Source: Nonomuraea coxensis DSM 45129 (GTDB lineage: Bacteria; Actinomycetota; Actinomycetes; Streptosporangiales; Streptosporangiaceae). Taken from it: a DNA stretch of 64,000 bases. The position numbers and the translations under genes are program-made. The notes under the pieces were generated by a model. That model had not been told where the DNA came from. It ran no database searches and saw only the letters and a list, made by a program, of their open reading frames with translations. The DNA is taken from NCBI RefSeq assembly GCF_019397265.1, contig NZ_CP068985.1, positions 4,382,501 through 4,446,500 on the forward strand, written 5' to 3'. Below, piece by piece: positions 24,296-32,589 of the stretch. Position 1 is the first letter of the stretch. Each line of letters opens with the position of its first letter.

Positions 24296-24982
24296 TCAAC
24301 GGGCTTCGGTGGCGCCGAAGGCGAGCCATCCCCGGTCGGGGAAGCCGGCGGCTTCGGCCACCGCGGCGGAGGCCCGGTTGGCGGGGTCGTGCAGATAGGT
24401 GGGCAGGGCGCCTTCGTCCAGCACCCGTCTGGCCGCCTGGGCGACCAGGCGGCGGGCGAGGCCCCGGCCGCGGGCCGGGGGAGCGGTCACCACGGCCAGT
24501 TCGTGACCATAGGCGTCGTGCCGCTTGATCCCCACCCCGGCCAGATGCTCGCCAGTCGCGGGGTCCGTTGCCACCAGGACGTCCCCGCCGAAGGGCAGCA
24601 GCCAGTCCGGTACGCCGGGGGCGTCCGCGGCCATCCAGGCGCCGGCGTCGGGCAGGGGCTCGGGGTGGCTGGTCCAGCGGTAGGCGGCGGTGAACCAGCC
24701 GCGGTCGGGGAAGCCCACCAGGGCGGGAATCCGCGGCCCCAGTATGGAGATGTCCTTGTGCTCGGCGTACAGCTGCGTGGCGGCCGTGACGGCGTGTGGC
24801 GGGAGCGACAACACGCCTGCCTCGGGGCTGGAAACTCCGATCGCGGGATGGATCTTGCCGTCCCAGCCGGGATGATCGCGCACGTCCGCGCCGATGATGT
24901 CCAGCTCGGTCACCGCGGGCCAGCCGCCGAGCCAGTGGGACAGATGGTCAACGAGCAGTCGCTCCACGCCTTCCTCCATCAT
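24296..24982 (-). CDS. GNAT-family N-acetyltransferase
   Basis: The 228-residue protein has the acetyl-CoA pyrophosphate loop ARGRGLARRLVAQAA and the following AVAEAAGFPDRGW in its C-terminal half, as in GNAT enzymes. The N-terminal half is a degenerate copy-like domain. Substrate unknown. The two tandem ATG codons at 24982 and 24979 lie inside or at the edge of a CsoR-like box (24981-24997), and no ribosome site precedes them. The transcript is thus either leaderless or starts further downstream in the gene. Confidence 0.8.
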   Translation of the reverse strand: MMEEGVERLLVDHLSHWLGGWPAVTELDIIGADVRDHPGWDGKIHPAIGVSSPEAGVLSLPPHAVTAATQLYAEHKDISILGPRIPALVGFPDRGWFTAAYRWTSHPEPLPDAGAWMAADAPGVPDWLLPFGGDVLVATDPATGEHLAGVGIKRHDAYGHELAVVTAPPARGRGLARRLVAQAARRVLDEGALPTYLHDPANRASAAVAEAAGFPDRGWLAFGATEAR

Positions 24983-24997
24983 ACGGTAGGGGGGTAT
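24981..24997. promoter_or_regulatory. CsoR-type box 4
   Basis: ATACGGTAGGGGGGTAT matches boxes 2 and 3 at 13 or more of 17 positions. It lies between the GNAT start and the broken carboxymuconolactone decarboxylase gene, 10 kb from csoR. Confidence 0.65.
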
Positions 24998-25025
24998 AGT
25001 ACATCGGGAGTGTTGAGGAGGACAT

Positions 25026-25167
25026 GTGCGACGTCTCGTCCCGCTTGAGCCCGCCGACGCGCCGGGCAGGTCCCAAAGAACTGCTGAACGACATCCTCGG
25101 CAGGAGAGGCGGCGCGGGGGAGATGGCCGCCGCCATGGCGCACTCGCCGGCGCTGCTGGTGACGCCG
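25026..25167 (+). pseudogene. carboxymuconolactone decarboxylase-like gene, frameshifted and truncated
   Basis: GAGGAGG precedes GTG 25026, which reads VRRLVPLEPADAPG. After a one-base shift the other frame reads KELLNDILGRRGGAG then EMAAAMAHSPALL. Joined, these match the N-terminus of AhpD/CMD-family proteins, which normally continue with the catalytic CxxC helix. That part is missing: the sequence breaks near 25167, next to the end of the minus-strand SDR-like gene. A CsoR-like box lies 29 bp upstream of the start, so the intact ancestor was probably metal- or stress-regulated. Confidence 0.65.
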
Positions 25168-25196
25168 CGCCGTCCGTGGCACGTCTCGCGCGTGGC

Positions 25197-25724
25197 TCAG
25201 GGGCTGTCGCCGGAGCACCACCGTACGACGGCGTCCGCGACCTGCTCAGCGCTCCCGCCCGGCGCCCCCGCCATGACGTCGATCCGGACGCCGGAGCAGG
25301 CGTGCTCCTGCGCCGCCGTCCACGTCAGCTCCGCCACCGCGGTCCGCGCGGCGGCACTCGTCGCCAGATTGACGACGTGACCGCCGCCCGCGCGCCGCAT
25401 GGCGGCGAGCTGGTAGGTCATCGCCACGGACAGCTCACGTGCCCGGAGCTGGTTGACGGCGATGTCGAGCCGGCCGAACGCGCCCAGGGTCTGCTCGACG
25501 AGCCGCCGCATCGAGGCCCGGCTGCCGACGTCCGCCGGGACGGCCACCGCCTGGCCTCCCACCGCGACGATGCCCGCGGCCAGCGCCGTCAGAGCGGGGC
25601 CCGGGCGGGCGGCGAGGACCACGCCGGCGCCGGCCCGGCTCAGCGCGTACGCCACGGCGGCGCCGGCCCCGTCGCCGGCGCCGACGACGATGGCGGTGCG
25701 GCCGCTCAACGCTGCTCGCGTCAC
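25197..25724 (-). CDS. short-chain dehydrogenase-like protein lacking the YxxxK motif
   Basis: The 175-residue product starts at GTG 25724 with the SDR cofactor loop GRTAIVVGAGDGAGAAVA and continues VAVPADVGSRASM and FGRLDIAVNQ. The usual NNAG is NQLR, and a central stretch of about 35 residues is missing. HVVNLATSAAARTAVAE stands where the catalytic Ser-Tyr-Lys region should be, with no YxxxK. It is about 70 residues short. Catalysis is unlikely; it is either decayed or a repurposed fold. It is divergent from the LAL regulator with 53 bp between starts. Confidence 0.6.
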   Translation of the reverse strand: MTRAALSGRTAIVVGAGDGAGAAVAYALSRAGAGVVLAARPGPALTALAAGIVAVGGQAVAVPADVGSRASMRRLVEQTLGAFGRLDIAVNQLRARELSVAMTYQLAAMRRAGGGHVVNLATSAAARTAVAELTWTAAQEHACSGVRIDVMAGAPGGSAEQVADAVVRWCSGDSP

Positions 25725-25777
25725 GATGATCTGGTCCTTGTCTGCGCGCCTGTCCGGTGTCCGACGGTAGGAGAGCC

Positions 25778-28564
25778 ATGGCCGCGGCCGCATCCGTGAA
25801 GTCGCCGGTCCCGGCGAACCCTGCCCCCGCCGCCGCAGGCGCCGGCGCTTCTCCCGGCCGGCGGGTGCTGGGCAGGGACGACGAGCTCCGGCTGCTCGAC
25901 TCGTTGCTCCTGCACGCCGCCCAGGGCCGCGGCGGCGGGGCGATCCTCCAGGGCGAGCCCGGCATCGGCAAGAGCGCGCTGCTGTCCTGCGCCGAGGAAC
26001 GCGCCGCCGGCTTCCGGGTGCTGCGCGCGGTCGGCGCCGAGCCGGAGTCCGACCTCGCCTACGCGACGTTGCACCAGCTCCTGCTGCCCGTGCTCGGGCG
26101 GATCGACGGGCTGCCTGGCCCGCAGGCGCAGGCCCTGGACGTGCTGTTCGGGCGCACGCACGGAGCGCCGCCGGACCCGTTCCTGGTCGCCCTGTCGACC
26201 CTGTCGGCGCTGTCCCTGCTGGCCGGCGACCAGCCGGTGCTGTGCGTCGTCGACGACGCGCACTGGGCGGACCAGCCGACGCTGAGGACCCTGGCGTTCG
26301 TCGCCCGCCGCCTGACCGACGAGCCCGTCGTGCTGCTGCTCGCCGCACGGGCCGACGAAGGTCACGGTGCCGAGCTGCCCGACCTGCGCCGCGTCCCGCT
26401 CATGGGCCTGGACCAGGAGTCGGCCACGGCGCTGCTGGGCGGGCAGCGGCTGATGGGCGGCGAGCGGAGCCGGCTGCTGGCGGTCACCGGCGGCAACCCG
26501 CTGGCCCTGATCGAGCTCGCCGGACAGCCGTTACCTCCGGAGGGCACGCCCGAGCCGCCGGCCTTGCACGACGAGCTGCGGCGGTCGTTCCTGGCCAAGG
26601 TCCAGGCGCGGCACGCGGGGTCGTTGCCGCTGCTCCAGCTGATCGCCGCCGACGGCTCCGGCAGCCTCGGCGGCTTCGAGCGAGCCGCCGCGTCGCTGCG
26701 GGTGGACACCGGCCCGCTCCATCGCGCCGAGCTCGACGAGCTGCTGTCGTACGACGGGACGCGGCTGGTGTTCCGGCACCCGCTGATCCGGTCCGCGATC
26801 TATCACAGCGCCACCGCCGAGCGGCGCACCGCGATCCACCGCGCCCTCGCCGCCGCCTTCGACGGCCCGGCCGACCAGCATCGCCGCGCCTGGCACCTCG
26901 GGCAGGCCGCGGTCGGCCCCGACGAGCGGACCGCCGAGGAGCTCGAACGCTCGGCCGAGCAGGTGGCCTCGCGCGGCGGCCCGGCCGCGGCCATGGCCGC
27001 GCTGGCGCGAGCGGCCGAGCTCACCGCGGACGGCCGGCGCCGGGGGCGGCGGCTGTGGACGGCCGCGCACGCCGCCCTGCACGGCGGGTTCACCGCCAGG
27101 GCCGTGGAGCTGCTCGATCGGGCCGAGCGCGAACTCCTCCCGGACGAGGCGGACCGGATCCCGCTGGCGGTGATGCGCGCCATCGTGGCCGAGTTCGCCG
27201 GCTCTCCCGAGGACGCGCTGAACCTCATCCGGCCGTGGGTCCCGCACGTCCTCCGCCTCGACCGGCGGCGTTTCGCCCCGACTGTCGCGATGTACGCCGA
27301 CCTCGGCACCCGTACCCGCCGCTCCGAGGTCTGGGCCGACCTCGCCGCCGGGCTTCAGCGGATCCCGTTGGACCCCGGCGATCCGGATGACGCGGTGCTG
27401 CTGCTCCTGCGCCACGCCGGCCAGGCCCGTACCGGCCAGGACCCCGCCACCGTGCGGTGGGACGGCGCCGCGCTCGACGCGCTCACCGATCCGATCCTGA
27501 TGACCATGGCCGGCGCCGTGGCGCGCGGGCTCGGTGACCACGAGCTGGGCAGACGCCTGTACCACGACGCCGGGCAGCTCGCGCGCGCCGGCGGGTCACT
27601 CGGCGCGCTGGCGTGGAACCTGGAGTATCAGGCCGCTGACGAGCTCGCGCGCGGCAGGCTCGGGCTCGCCGAGGCCCACGCCGAGGAGGGCCACCAGTTC
27701 GCCGTCGAGGTGGGCCAGCCGAGCACGGCCTGCCGCAACCGCGGGCTGCTCGCCCTGTGCGCGGCCATGCGCGGCCGCCGGGACGCCGCCGAACTGGCCG
27801 CCGGCGTGCTGGCCGAGGCGAGTCAGCGCAGGCTGCCCGACGCGATGGTCCACGCCTGGCGGGCGCTCGGTCTCGTCGAGCTGGCCGCCGGCCGCTACCA
27901 CGACGCCGTACGGCACTTCGAGGCGGCCGGCGACTGGGACAGCGACGCGCCCGCCGACCTGGTCATGGGGGTCGTCCCCGACCTCGTCGAGGCCCTGGTC
28001 CGGGCCGACGCCCGCGACCGCGCCGCGGCCGCCACGGCCCGCTACGAACAGTGGGGCCGGCACACCACCTCGCCCGAGCAGGCCGCCCTCGCGGCCCGCT
28101 GCCGGGCGCTGCTCTCCACCGGCGGCACCGCCGAGGCGCACTTCGCGGAAAGCCTGCGCGTCGGCACCGGCTTCCCGCTGGAGCACGCCAGGACCCACCT
28201 GCTGCTCGGCGAGCACCTGCGCAGGAGCCGGCAGCGTACGCAGGCCCAGCGACACCTGCGCGGCGCGGCCGAGACGTTCCGCCGCCTCGGCGCGCTCGCC
28301 TGGGAGGACCGGGTGCTGGGGGAGCTGCGCGCCGCCGGGGAGTCGGCGCGGCCCCACGACACGGGCGCCTTGAGCACGCTCACCCCGCAGGAACTGCGCA
28401 TCACCCTGGCCGTCGGCGAAGGGCTGACCAACCGGGAGATCGCCGCCCAGCTCTTCCTCAGCCCGCGAACCGTGGACTACCACCTGCGCAAGGTCTTCCA
28501 GAAAGCCGGCATCGCCTCGCGCGCCGAGCTCATGCGGCTGGTCCTCGCCGAGCGCCCGGACTGA
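25778..28564 (+). CDS. LuxR-family regulator of the large ATP-binding (LAL) type
   Basis: The 928-residue protein has an AAA/STAND ATPase with Walker A GEPGIGKS at 59-66 and Walker B VLCVVDDAHWAD near 160. A long helical repeat region follows, then a C-terminal LuxR helix-turn-helix (LTPQELRITLAVGEGL, then REIAAQLFLSPRTVDYHL). Such regulators activate neighbouring operons in response to a ligand bound by the repeats. GGTAGGAG sets the ATG at 25778. It is followed by an MFS transporter gene that it probably controls. Its coding start and the DNA after its stop carry a 20-bp inverted repeat. Confidence 0.9.
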   Translation: MAAAASVKSPVPANPAPAAAGAGASPGRRVLGRDDELRLLDSLLLHAAQGRGGGAILQGEPGIGKSALLSCAEERAAGFRVLRAVGAEPESDLAYATLHQLLLPVLGRIDGLPGPQAQALDVLFGRTHGAPPDPFLVALSTLSALSLLAGDQPVLCVVDDAHWADQPTLRTLAFVARRLTDEPVVLLLAARADEGHGAELPDLRRVPLMGLDQESATALLGGQRLMGGERSRLLAVTGGNPLALIELAGQPLPPEGTPEPPALHDELRRSFLAKVQARHAGSLPLLQLIAADGSGSLGGFERAAASLRVDTGPLHRAELDELLSYDGTRLVFRHPLIRSAIYHSATAERRTAIHRALAAAFDGPADQHRRAWHLGQAAVGPDERTAEELERSAEQVASRGGPAAAMAALARAAELTADGRRRGRRLWTAAHAALHGGFTARAVELLDRAERELLPDEADRIPLAVMRAIVAEFAGSPEDALNLIRPWVPHVLRLDRRRFAPTVAMYADLGTRTRRSEVWADLAAGLQRIPLDPGDPDDAVLLLLRHAGQARTGQDPATVRWDGAALDALTDPILMTMAGAVARGLGDHELGRRLYHDAGQLARAGGSLGALAWNLEYQAADELARGRLGLAEAHAEEGHQFAVEVGQPSTACRNRGLLALCAAMRGRRDAAELAAGVLAEASQRRLPDAMVHAWRALGLVELAAGRYHDAVRHFEAAGDWDSDAPADLVMGVVPDLVEALVRADARDRAAAATARYEQWGRHTTSPEQAALAARCRALLSTGGTAEAHFAESLRVGTGFPLEHARTHLLLGEHLRRSRQRTQAQRHLRGAAETFRRLGALAWEDRVLGELRAAGESARPHDTGALSTLTPQELRITLAVGEGLTNREIAAQLFLSPRTVDYHLRKVFQKAGIASRAELMRLVLAERPD
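25796..25815 (+). repeat. 20-bp inverted repeat, copy 1
   Basis: GTGAAGTCGCCGGTCCCGGC, inside the first codons of the LAL gene. Its exact reverse complement is at 28590-28609, just after that gene. Confidence 0.8.
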
Positions 28565-28589
28565 CACGGGGCCTGCCCGGATCGGATCG

Positions 28590-28609
28590 GCCGGGACCGG
28601 CGACTTCAC
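28590..28609 (-). repeat. 20-bp inverted repeat, copy 2
   Basis: GCCGGGACCGGCGACTTCAC, 25 bp after the LAL stop and 98 bp before the MFS start. It is the exact reverse complement of 25796-25815. Together the copies bracket the LAL gene. Confidence 0.8.
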
Positions 28610-28706
28610 TGATTCGGCGCCCGCCCGGGCCTTCCTAACGTTGGCGCGGTCACGTCCGGACGCCCGACAGGCCCGCCGGACCCCTCCCGACCGAAGGAAC
28701 ACCCTC

Positions 28707-30236
28707 ATGTCATCCGCGGACATCGACGACGCCAGGCGCGCCGGGCCCAGACAGTGGGCCGGCCTGGTGGTGCTGGTCCTCCCCGCCCTGTTGCTGTTCA
28801 TGATGCTCACCATCCTGTTCCTGGCCATCCCCCAACTGGCCGCGGACCTGAAGCCGAGCAGCACCCAAACGTTGTGGATCATCGACATCTACGGCTTCCT
28901 GATGGCCGGCCTCCTGGTCACCATGGGCACCTTGGGAGACCGCATCGGCCACCGCCGGCTGCTGATCTCCGGCGCCGCCGTCTTCGCCGTCGTGTCGCTG
29001 ATCGCCGCCAACACCTCCGACCCCGCCTTGATGATCGTCTGGCGGGCGCTGCTGGGCGTCGCCGCGGCCACCCAGATGCCCGCCACCCTCGGCCTGATCT
29101 TCAGCACGTTCACCGACCCGCGGCAACGGGGCATCGCGGTCGGCATCTGGTCGGGAGGCATCTCCGTCGGCACCGGCCTCGGCCCGGTGATCGGCGGGGC
29201 GTTGCTGGAGGCGTTCTCCTGGCGGGCGGCCTTCCTGGTCGCGGTGCCCGTCATGGCCGTCGTGGCGATCGGCGCCCCGCTGCTGCTGCCCAACCCCCGC
29301 AACCCGGCGGCCGGCCGCCCGGACCTGTTCAGCGTGCTGCTGTCGCTGGCGACCCTGCTGCCGATCGTCTACGGCGTCAAGGAACTGGCCAGGCCGGACT
29401 CGCTCGGGCCGGCGCTGCTCGGCATCGCGCTCGGGCTGGCGTTCGGCGCCTGGTTCCTCGTCCGCCAGCTCCGCCTGCCCGAGCCGCTGCTCGACGTGCG
29501 GCTGTTCGCCAACCGCGCGGTCGGCGGCGCGCTCGGCGTCTTCCTGCTCGCCGCGACCGCGCTCGGCGGCATCTACCTGCTGTTCACCCAGTACCTGCAG
29601 CTCGTCGAGGGGCTCTCGCCGCTGCGGGCGGGGCTCTGGGTGCTGCCGGGCGCGGCCCTGCTGGTGGTGGTCTCCACGCTCTCACCCGTCCTGGTACGGC
29701 GCGTCCGCCCCGGCCACCTGATCGCCGCCGGGCTGGCCGTGCAGGTGATCGGTTACCTGATGCTCACCCAGGTCGACGTCGCGGGCGGGCTGCCGCTCCT
29801 GGTCGCCGGCTTCATGGTGCTCTATCCCGCCGTCGCGCCGTCCATGGCGCTGACCACCAACCTCGTCGTCGGCTCGGTGCCGCCGCAGAAGGCGGGGGCG
29901 GCTTCCGGACTGGCCACCACCTGCAGCGACCTGGGCATCTCGCTCGGCATCGCCGTCATCGGCAGCATCGGCGCCGTCGTCTACCGGTCCCAGGCCGCCA
30001 CCACCCTGCCCGGCGACCTGCCGTCCGAGGCCGCCGCGGCCAGCCGGGACAGTCTCGACGGGGCGGTGTCGGCGGCGCAGGGGCTCCCGGCCGACGTCGC
30101 CGCGGCGGTGCTCGCTTCCGCCCGCGAGGCGTTCGCCGGCGGGCTCAACGTGGCGGCCGTCGTCGCGGCGGTCGTCGCGGCCGGCGCCGCGATCCTGGCG
30201 CTCCTCCAGCTCCGTCACATCCCGCCCACCGGCTGA
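28707..30236 (+). CDS. MFS transporter, DHA2 family
   Basis: The 509-residue membrane protein has the DHA2 pattern: first-helix FLAIPQLAADLKPSSTQTLWI, loop motif GTLGDRIGHRRLLI and the motif-C stretch GGISVGTGLGPVIGG. Fourteen helices are likely. These antiporters expel drugs or metabolites using the proton gradient. GAAGGA precedes ATG 28707. It follows the LAL regulator on the same strand with 142 bp between, enough for its own promoter. No biosynthetic genes adjoin, so a defensive efflux role is likely. Confidence 0.88.
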   Translation: MSSADIDDARRAGPRQWAGLVVLVLPALLLFMMLTILFLAIPQLAADLKPSSTQTLWIIDIYGFLMAGLLVTMGTLGDRIGHRRLLISGAAVFAVVSLIAANTSDPALMIVWRALLGVAAATQMPATLGLIFSTFTDPRQRGIAVGIWSGGISVGTGLGPVIGGALLEAFSWRAAFLVAVPVMAVVAIGAPLLLPNPRNPAAGRPDLFSVLLSLATLLPIVYGVKELARPDSLGPALLGIALGLAFGAWFLVRQLRLPEPLLDVRLFANRAVGGALGVFLLAATALGGIYLLFTQYLQLVEGLSPLRAGLWVLPGAALLVVVSTLSPVLVRRVRPGHLIAAGLAVQVIGYLMLTQVDVAGGLPLLVAGFMVLYPAVAPSMALTTNLVVGSVPPQKAGAASGLATTCSDLGISLGIAVIGSIGAVVYRSQAATTLPGDLPSEAAAASRDSLDGAVSAAQGLPADVAAAVLASAREAFAGGLNVAAVVAAVVAAGAAILALLQLRHIPPTG

Positions 30237-30365
30237 AAGAGGTGTCCGCCGTGGTGTCCATCCGTCGTGCCACGGCCGCCGACGGCCGGGCCTGCCCCCG
30301 TCCTGAGATCAACTTCATGCCTTCGCCGGTTCCAGCGGCGACGACCACGAATCCCGGAGGAACCT

Positions 30366-30800
30366 GTGACCTCATTGTCCATTTCACCGCTCGATCCGGC
30401 GTTCTTGCCGCAAGCACCCGGTGACTACACCCACGGCACCGTGGTCACCGGGGCGCGCCGGATGCTGTTCGTCAGCGGTCAGGTGCCCTGGCCGGAGAAC
30501 GGGAAGGTGCCTGAGGACTTCGACACCCAGTGCAGGACGACCTGGCGCAACGTGCTCGCCGTACTGGCCGAGGCCGGGATGGGGGTGCGCAACCTCGCCA
30601 AGGTGACCATCTACCTGGCTGATCGCCGATACCGTGAAGCGAACTCCCGTATCCGGACGGAAATCCTCAAGGGCCATACACCCGCGCTCACCATCATCAT
30701 CACCGACATCTACGACGAGGCGTGGCTCCTGGAGATCGAGGCGATCGCTCTCGACGGACAGCCCGAGTCCGGTTCGCCGGACGATCAGGCGGCTCGCTAG
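30366..30800 (+). CDS. RidA/YjgF-family protein
   Basis: The 144-residue protein matches RidA: GTVVTGARRMLFVSGQVP near the start, then TIYLADRRYREANSRIR with the conserved arginine that holds enamine/imine substrates, and a C-terminal LLEIEAIA strand. RidA proteins deaminate reactive enamines, though divergent members have other roles. GGAGG lies five bases before GTG 30366, which fixes the start. Its last four bases overlap the end of the convergent HxlR gene. Confidence 0.85.
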   Translation: MTSLSISPLDPAFLPQAPGDYTHGTVVTGARRMLFVSGQVPWPENGKVPEDFDTQCRTTWRNVLAVLAEAGMGVRNLAKVTIYLADRRYREANSRIRTEILKGHTPALTIIITDIYDEAWLLEIEAIALDGQPESGSPDDQAAR

Positions 30801-31255
30801 TCCCCGGCGGCACCGGGGCCGGGCAGGACGTCGACGTCCGTGGCGCGCATCGGCTGCCCGCAGGCCGAGCAGTGCAGTTCCACGTGGCCGATCCGGCCGC
30901 AGGCGTGGTGCCGATAGAGCACGGGCGGCCCCGACGTCCCGGCCGTCCAGCGGTCGCCCCAGCGAACCATCACCAGCAGCAGGTCGCACAGCTCCCGGCC
31001 CTTCTGGGTGAGGACGTACTCGTGGCGTGGCGGGCGCCGGGAGTACTCGCGGCGTTCCAGGACGTCGTGGCCGACGAGCCACTTCAGCCGTTCGCTGAGC
31101 ACCTTGCTGGAGATGCCGAGGTCGCGCTGGAGCTCGTCGAAGCGGGCGATGCCGACGTAGACGTCCCGCAGGATCAGCGGGGACCAGGGCTCGCCGATGA
31201 CGTCCAGGGTGCGGGCGATGGAGCAGGCCATCTCGTCGAACCGGGTGCGCTGCAT
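30797..31255 (-). CDS. HxlR-family transcriptional regulator
   Basis: The 152-residue winged-helix protein has the HxlR pattern: CSIARTLDVIGEPWSPLIL, FDELQRDLGISSKVLSERL and the wing SRRPPRHEYVLTQKG. The C-terminus adds a CxxC pair (HCSACGQPM) with two earlier Cys/His residues, a possible metal or redox site. It is divergent from a DUF899 gene and faces a 37-bp dyad, so it probably controls both. HxlR proteins often sense quinones, aldehydes or oxidants. Confidence 0.88.
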   Translation of the reverse strand: MQRTRFDEMACSIARTLDVIGEPWSPLILRDVYVGIARFDELQRDLGISSKVLSERLKWLVGHDVLERREYSRRPPRHEYVLTQKGRELCDLLLVMVRWGDRWTAGTSGPPVLYRHHACGRIGHVELHCSACGQPMRATDVDVLPGPGAAGD

Positions 31256-31265
31256 GCGGTCAGCG

Positions 31266-31302
31266 TAACCGACCGGCTTCCCTTGAGGAAGTCAGTCGGT
31301 TA
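31266..31302. promoter_or_regulatory. extended dyad operator, probably for HxlR
   Basis: TAACCGAC at 31266 and GTCGGTTA at 31295 are perfect arms. Inside them CTTCC and GGAAG form a second pair around CTTGA. A further TTCC-TTCA-GGAA dyad lies at 31319-31330. Everything sits between the divergent HxlR and DUF899 starts. Confidence 0.65.
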
Positions 31303-31350
31303 GGGTGCGGGGAGTTCCTTCCTTCAGGAAAGCCTCGTGAGGAGTGCCGG

Positions 31351-32004
31351 ATGACCCCACCCCCGATCGTCTCCGACCAGGAATGGCGCAGAGCACGGGC
31401 CGCGCTGCTGCACAAGGAGAAACAGCTCACGCGCGCCCAGGACGCCCTGGCCGCGGAACGCCGCCGCCTGCCGATGGTCCACGTGACCAGGACCTACCGC
31501 TTCGACGGCCCCGACGGCCCCGCCGGCCTGCCGGACCTCTTCGAAGGACGCGGCCAGCTCATCGTGTACTCCTTCATGTGGCACGGAGCCGGCGACTTCT
31601 GCTCAGGTTGCTCGATGTTCGTCGACAACCTCGGCCACCCGGCCCACCTGCACGCCCGCGACGTGTCGCTGGCGCTGGTCTCCACCGGGCCCCTGGCCGA
31701 GATCCTGCCGTACCGGCGGCGCATGGGCTGGGACATCCCCTGGTACGCCGCCCCGGACGGCGCCTTCAACCACGACATGGGAGCGGGCGACGGCTTCGCC
31801 CTGAACGTCTTCCTGCGCGACGGCGAGGACGTCTACCGCACCTACACCACCACCAGCCGGGGCGTCGAACGGCTCGGCAGCAACTGGACCCTCCTCGACC
31901 TGACCCCGTACGGACGTCAGGAGCACTGGGAGGACTCCCCTGAAGGCCGGCCGCAGAGCGCCCCCTACCAGTGGTGGCGCCTGCACGACGAGTACGGCTC
32001 CTGA
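31351..32004 (+). CDS. DUF899 family thioredoxin-like protein
   Basis: The 217-residue protein matches DUF899 (thioredoxin-fold). It has EWRRARAALLHKEKQLTRA at the start, then a CxxC in DFCSGCSMFVDNLGH, and the typical end NWTLLDLTPYGRQE. Function of the family is not established; the CxxC suggests a redox role. GAGGAG precedes ATG 31351. The divergent HxlR gene is the likely regulator. The next gene, an FMN-binding-type protein, follows after 38 bp on the same strand. Confidence 0.88.
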   Translation: MTPPPIVSDQEWRRARAALLHKEKQLTRAQDALAAERRRLPMVHVTRTYRFDGPDGPAGLPDLFEGRGQLIVYSFMWHGAGDFCSGCSMFVDNLGHPAHLHARDVSLALVSTGPLAEILPYRRRMGWDIPWYAAPDGAFNHDMGAGDGFALNVFLRDGEDVYRTYTTTSRGVERLGSNWTLLDLTPYGRQEHWEDSPEGRPQSAPYQWWRLHDEYGS

Positions 32005-32042
32005 ACCCGGCCCACGATCGACCCGAAGGGGACACTTCCGCC

Positions 32043-32561
32043 ATGCCCGCACCGACACCCGTCGCCGAACTGCTGTTCAGCGACGCCGACGCGACCCCGA
32101 TGAGCACCGACGCGACGACCGTGAAACCCTGGGCCCAGGCCCTTGCCTGCCTGCGGCAGGCGCGGAAAGCCTGGCTGTCCACCGTGCGGCCCGACGGACG
32201 CCCGCACGCCATGCCGCTGATGCCGGTCTGGGCCGATGAGAGCGTGTGCTTCGCCACCCGGCCCGGCTCCCGCAAAGGCAGGAACCTCGCCCACAGCGGC
32301 CACTGCGTTCTCACCGTCGCCGGCCCCGATCTCGACCTCGTCCTCGAAGGCACGGCCGTCCCCGTCCTCGACCCGGCGCGGCAGCGGGAGGTGGCCGACG
32401 CCTTCCTGGCCACGTACGGGTGGCCCTTGTCGCCGCGCGGCGGCCGCGTCCACGACGACGGCCTGCCCGGCTCACCGGAGTACGGTTTCTACCGGATCAC
32501 GCCGCTCCGGGCCTACGGCTACGGCTCCGACGGCCTGACCGCGACCCGCTGGCGCTTCTGA
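32043..32561 (+). CDS. pyridoxamine 5'-phosphate oxidase-like (FMN split barrel) protein
   Basis: The 172-residue protein has the split beta-barrel of the PNPOx-like family: AWLSTVRPDGRPHAMPLMPVW, then CFATRPGSRKGRNLAHSG and VLEGTAVPV. Members bind FMN or F420 and reduce varied substrates. The set here cannot be told apart by eye. A weak AAGGGG lies upstream of ATG 32043. It is probably co-transcribed with the DUF899 gene and with the sigma-factor gene 28 bp downstream. Confidence 0.82.
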   Translation: MPAPTPVAELLFSDADATPMSTDATTVKPWAQALACLRQARKAWLSTVRPDGRPHAMPLMPVWADESVCFATRPGSRKGRNLAHSGHCVLTVAGPDLDLVLEGTAVPVLDPARQREVADAFLATYGWPLSPRGGRVHDDGLPGSPEYGFYRITPLRAYGYGSDGLTATRWRF

Positions 32562-32589
32562 AGCCGCCGGCACAGCCGAGGGAGATGTC

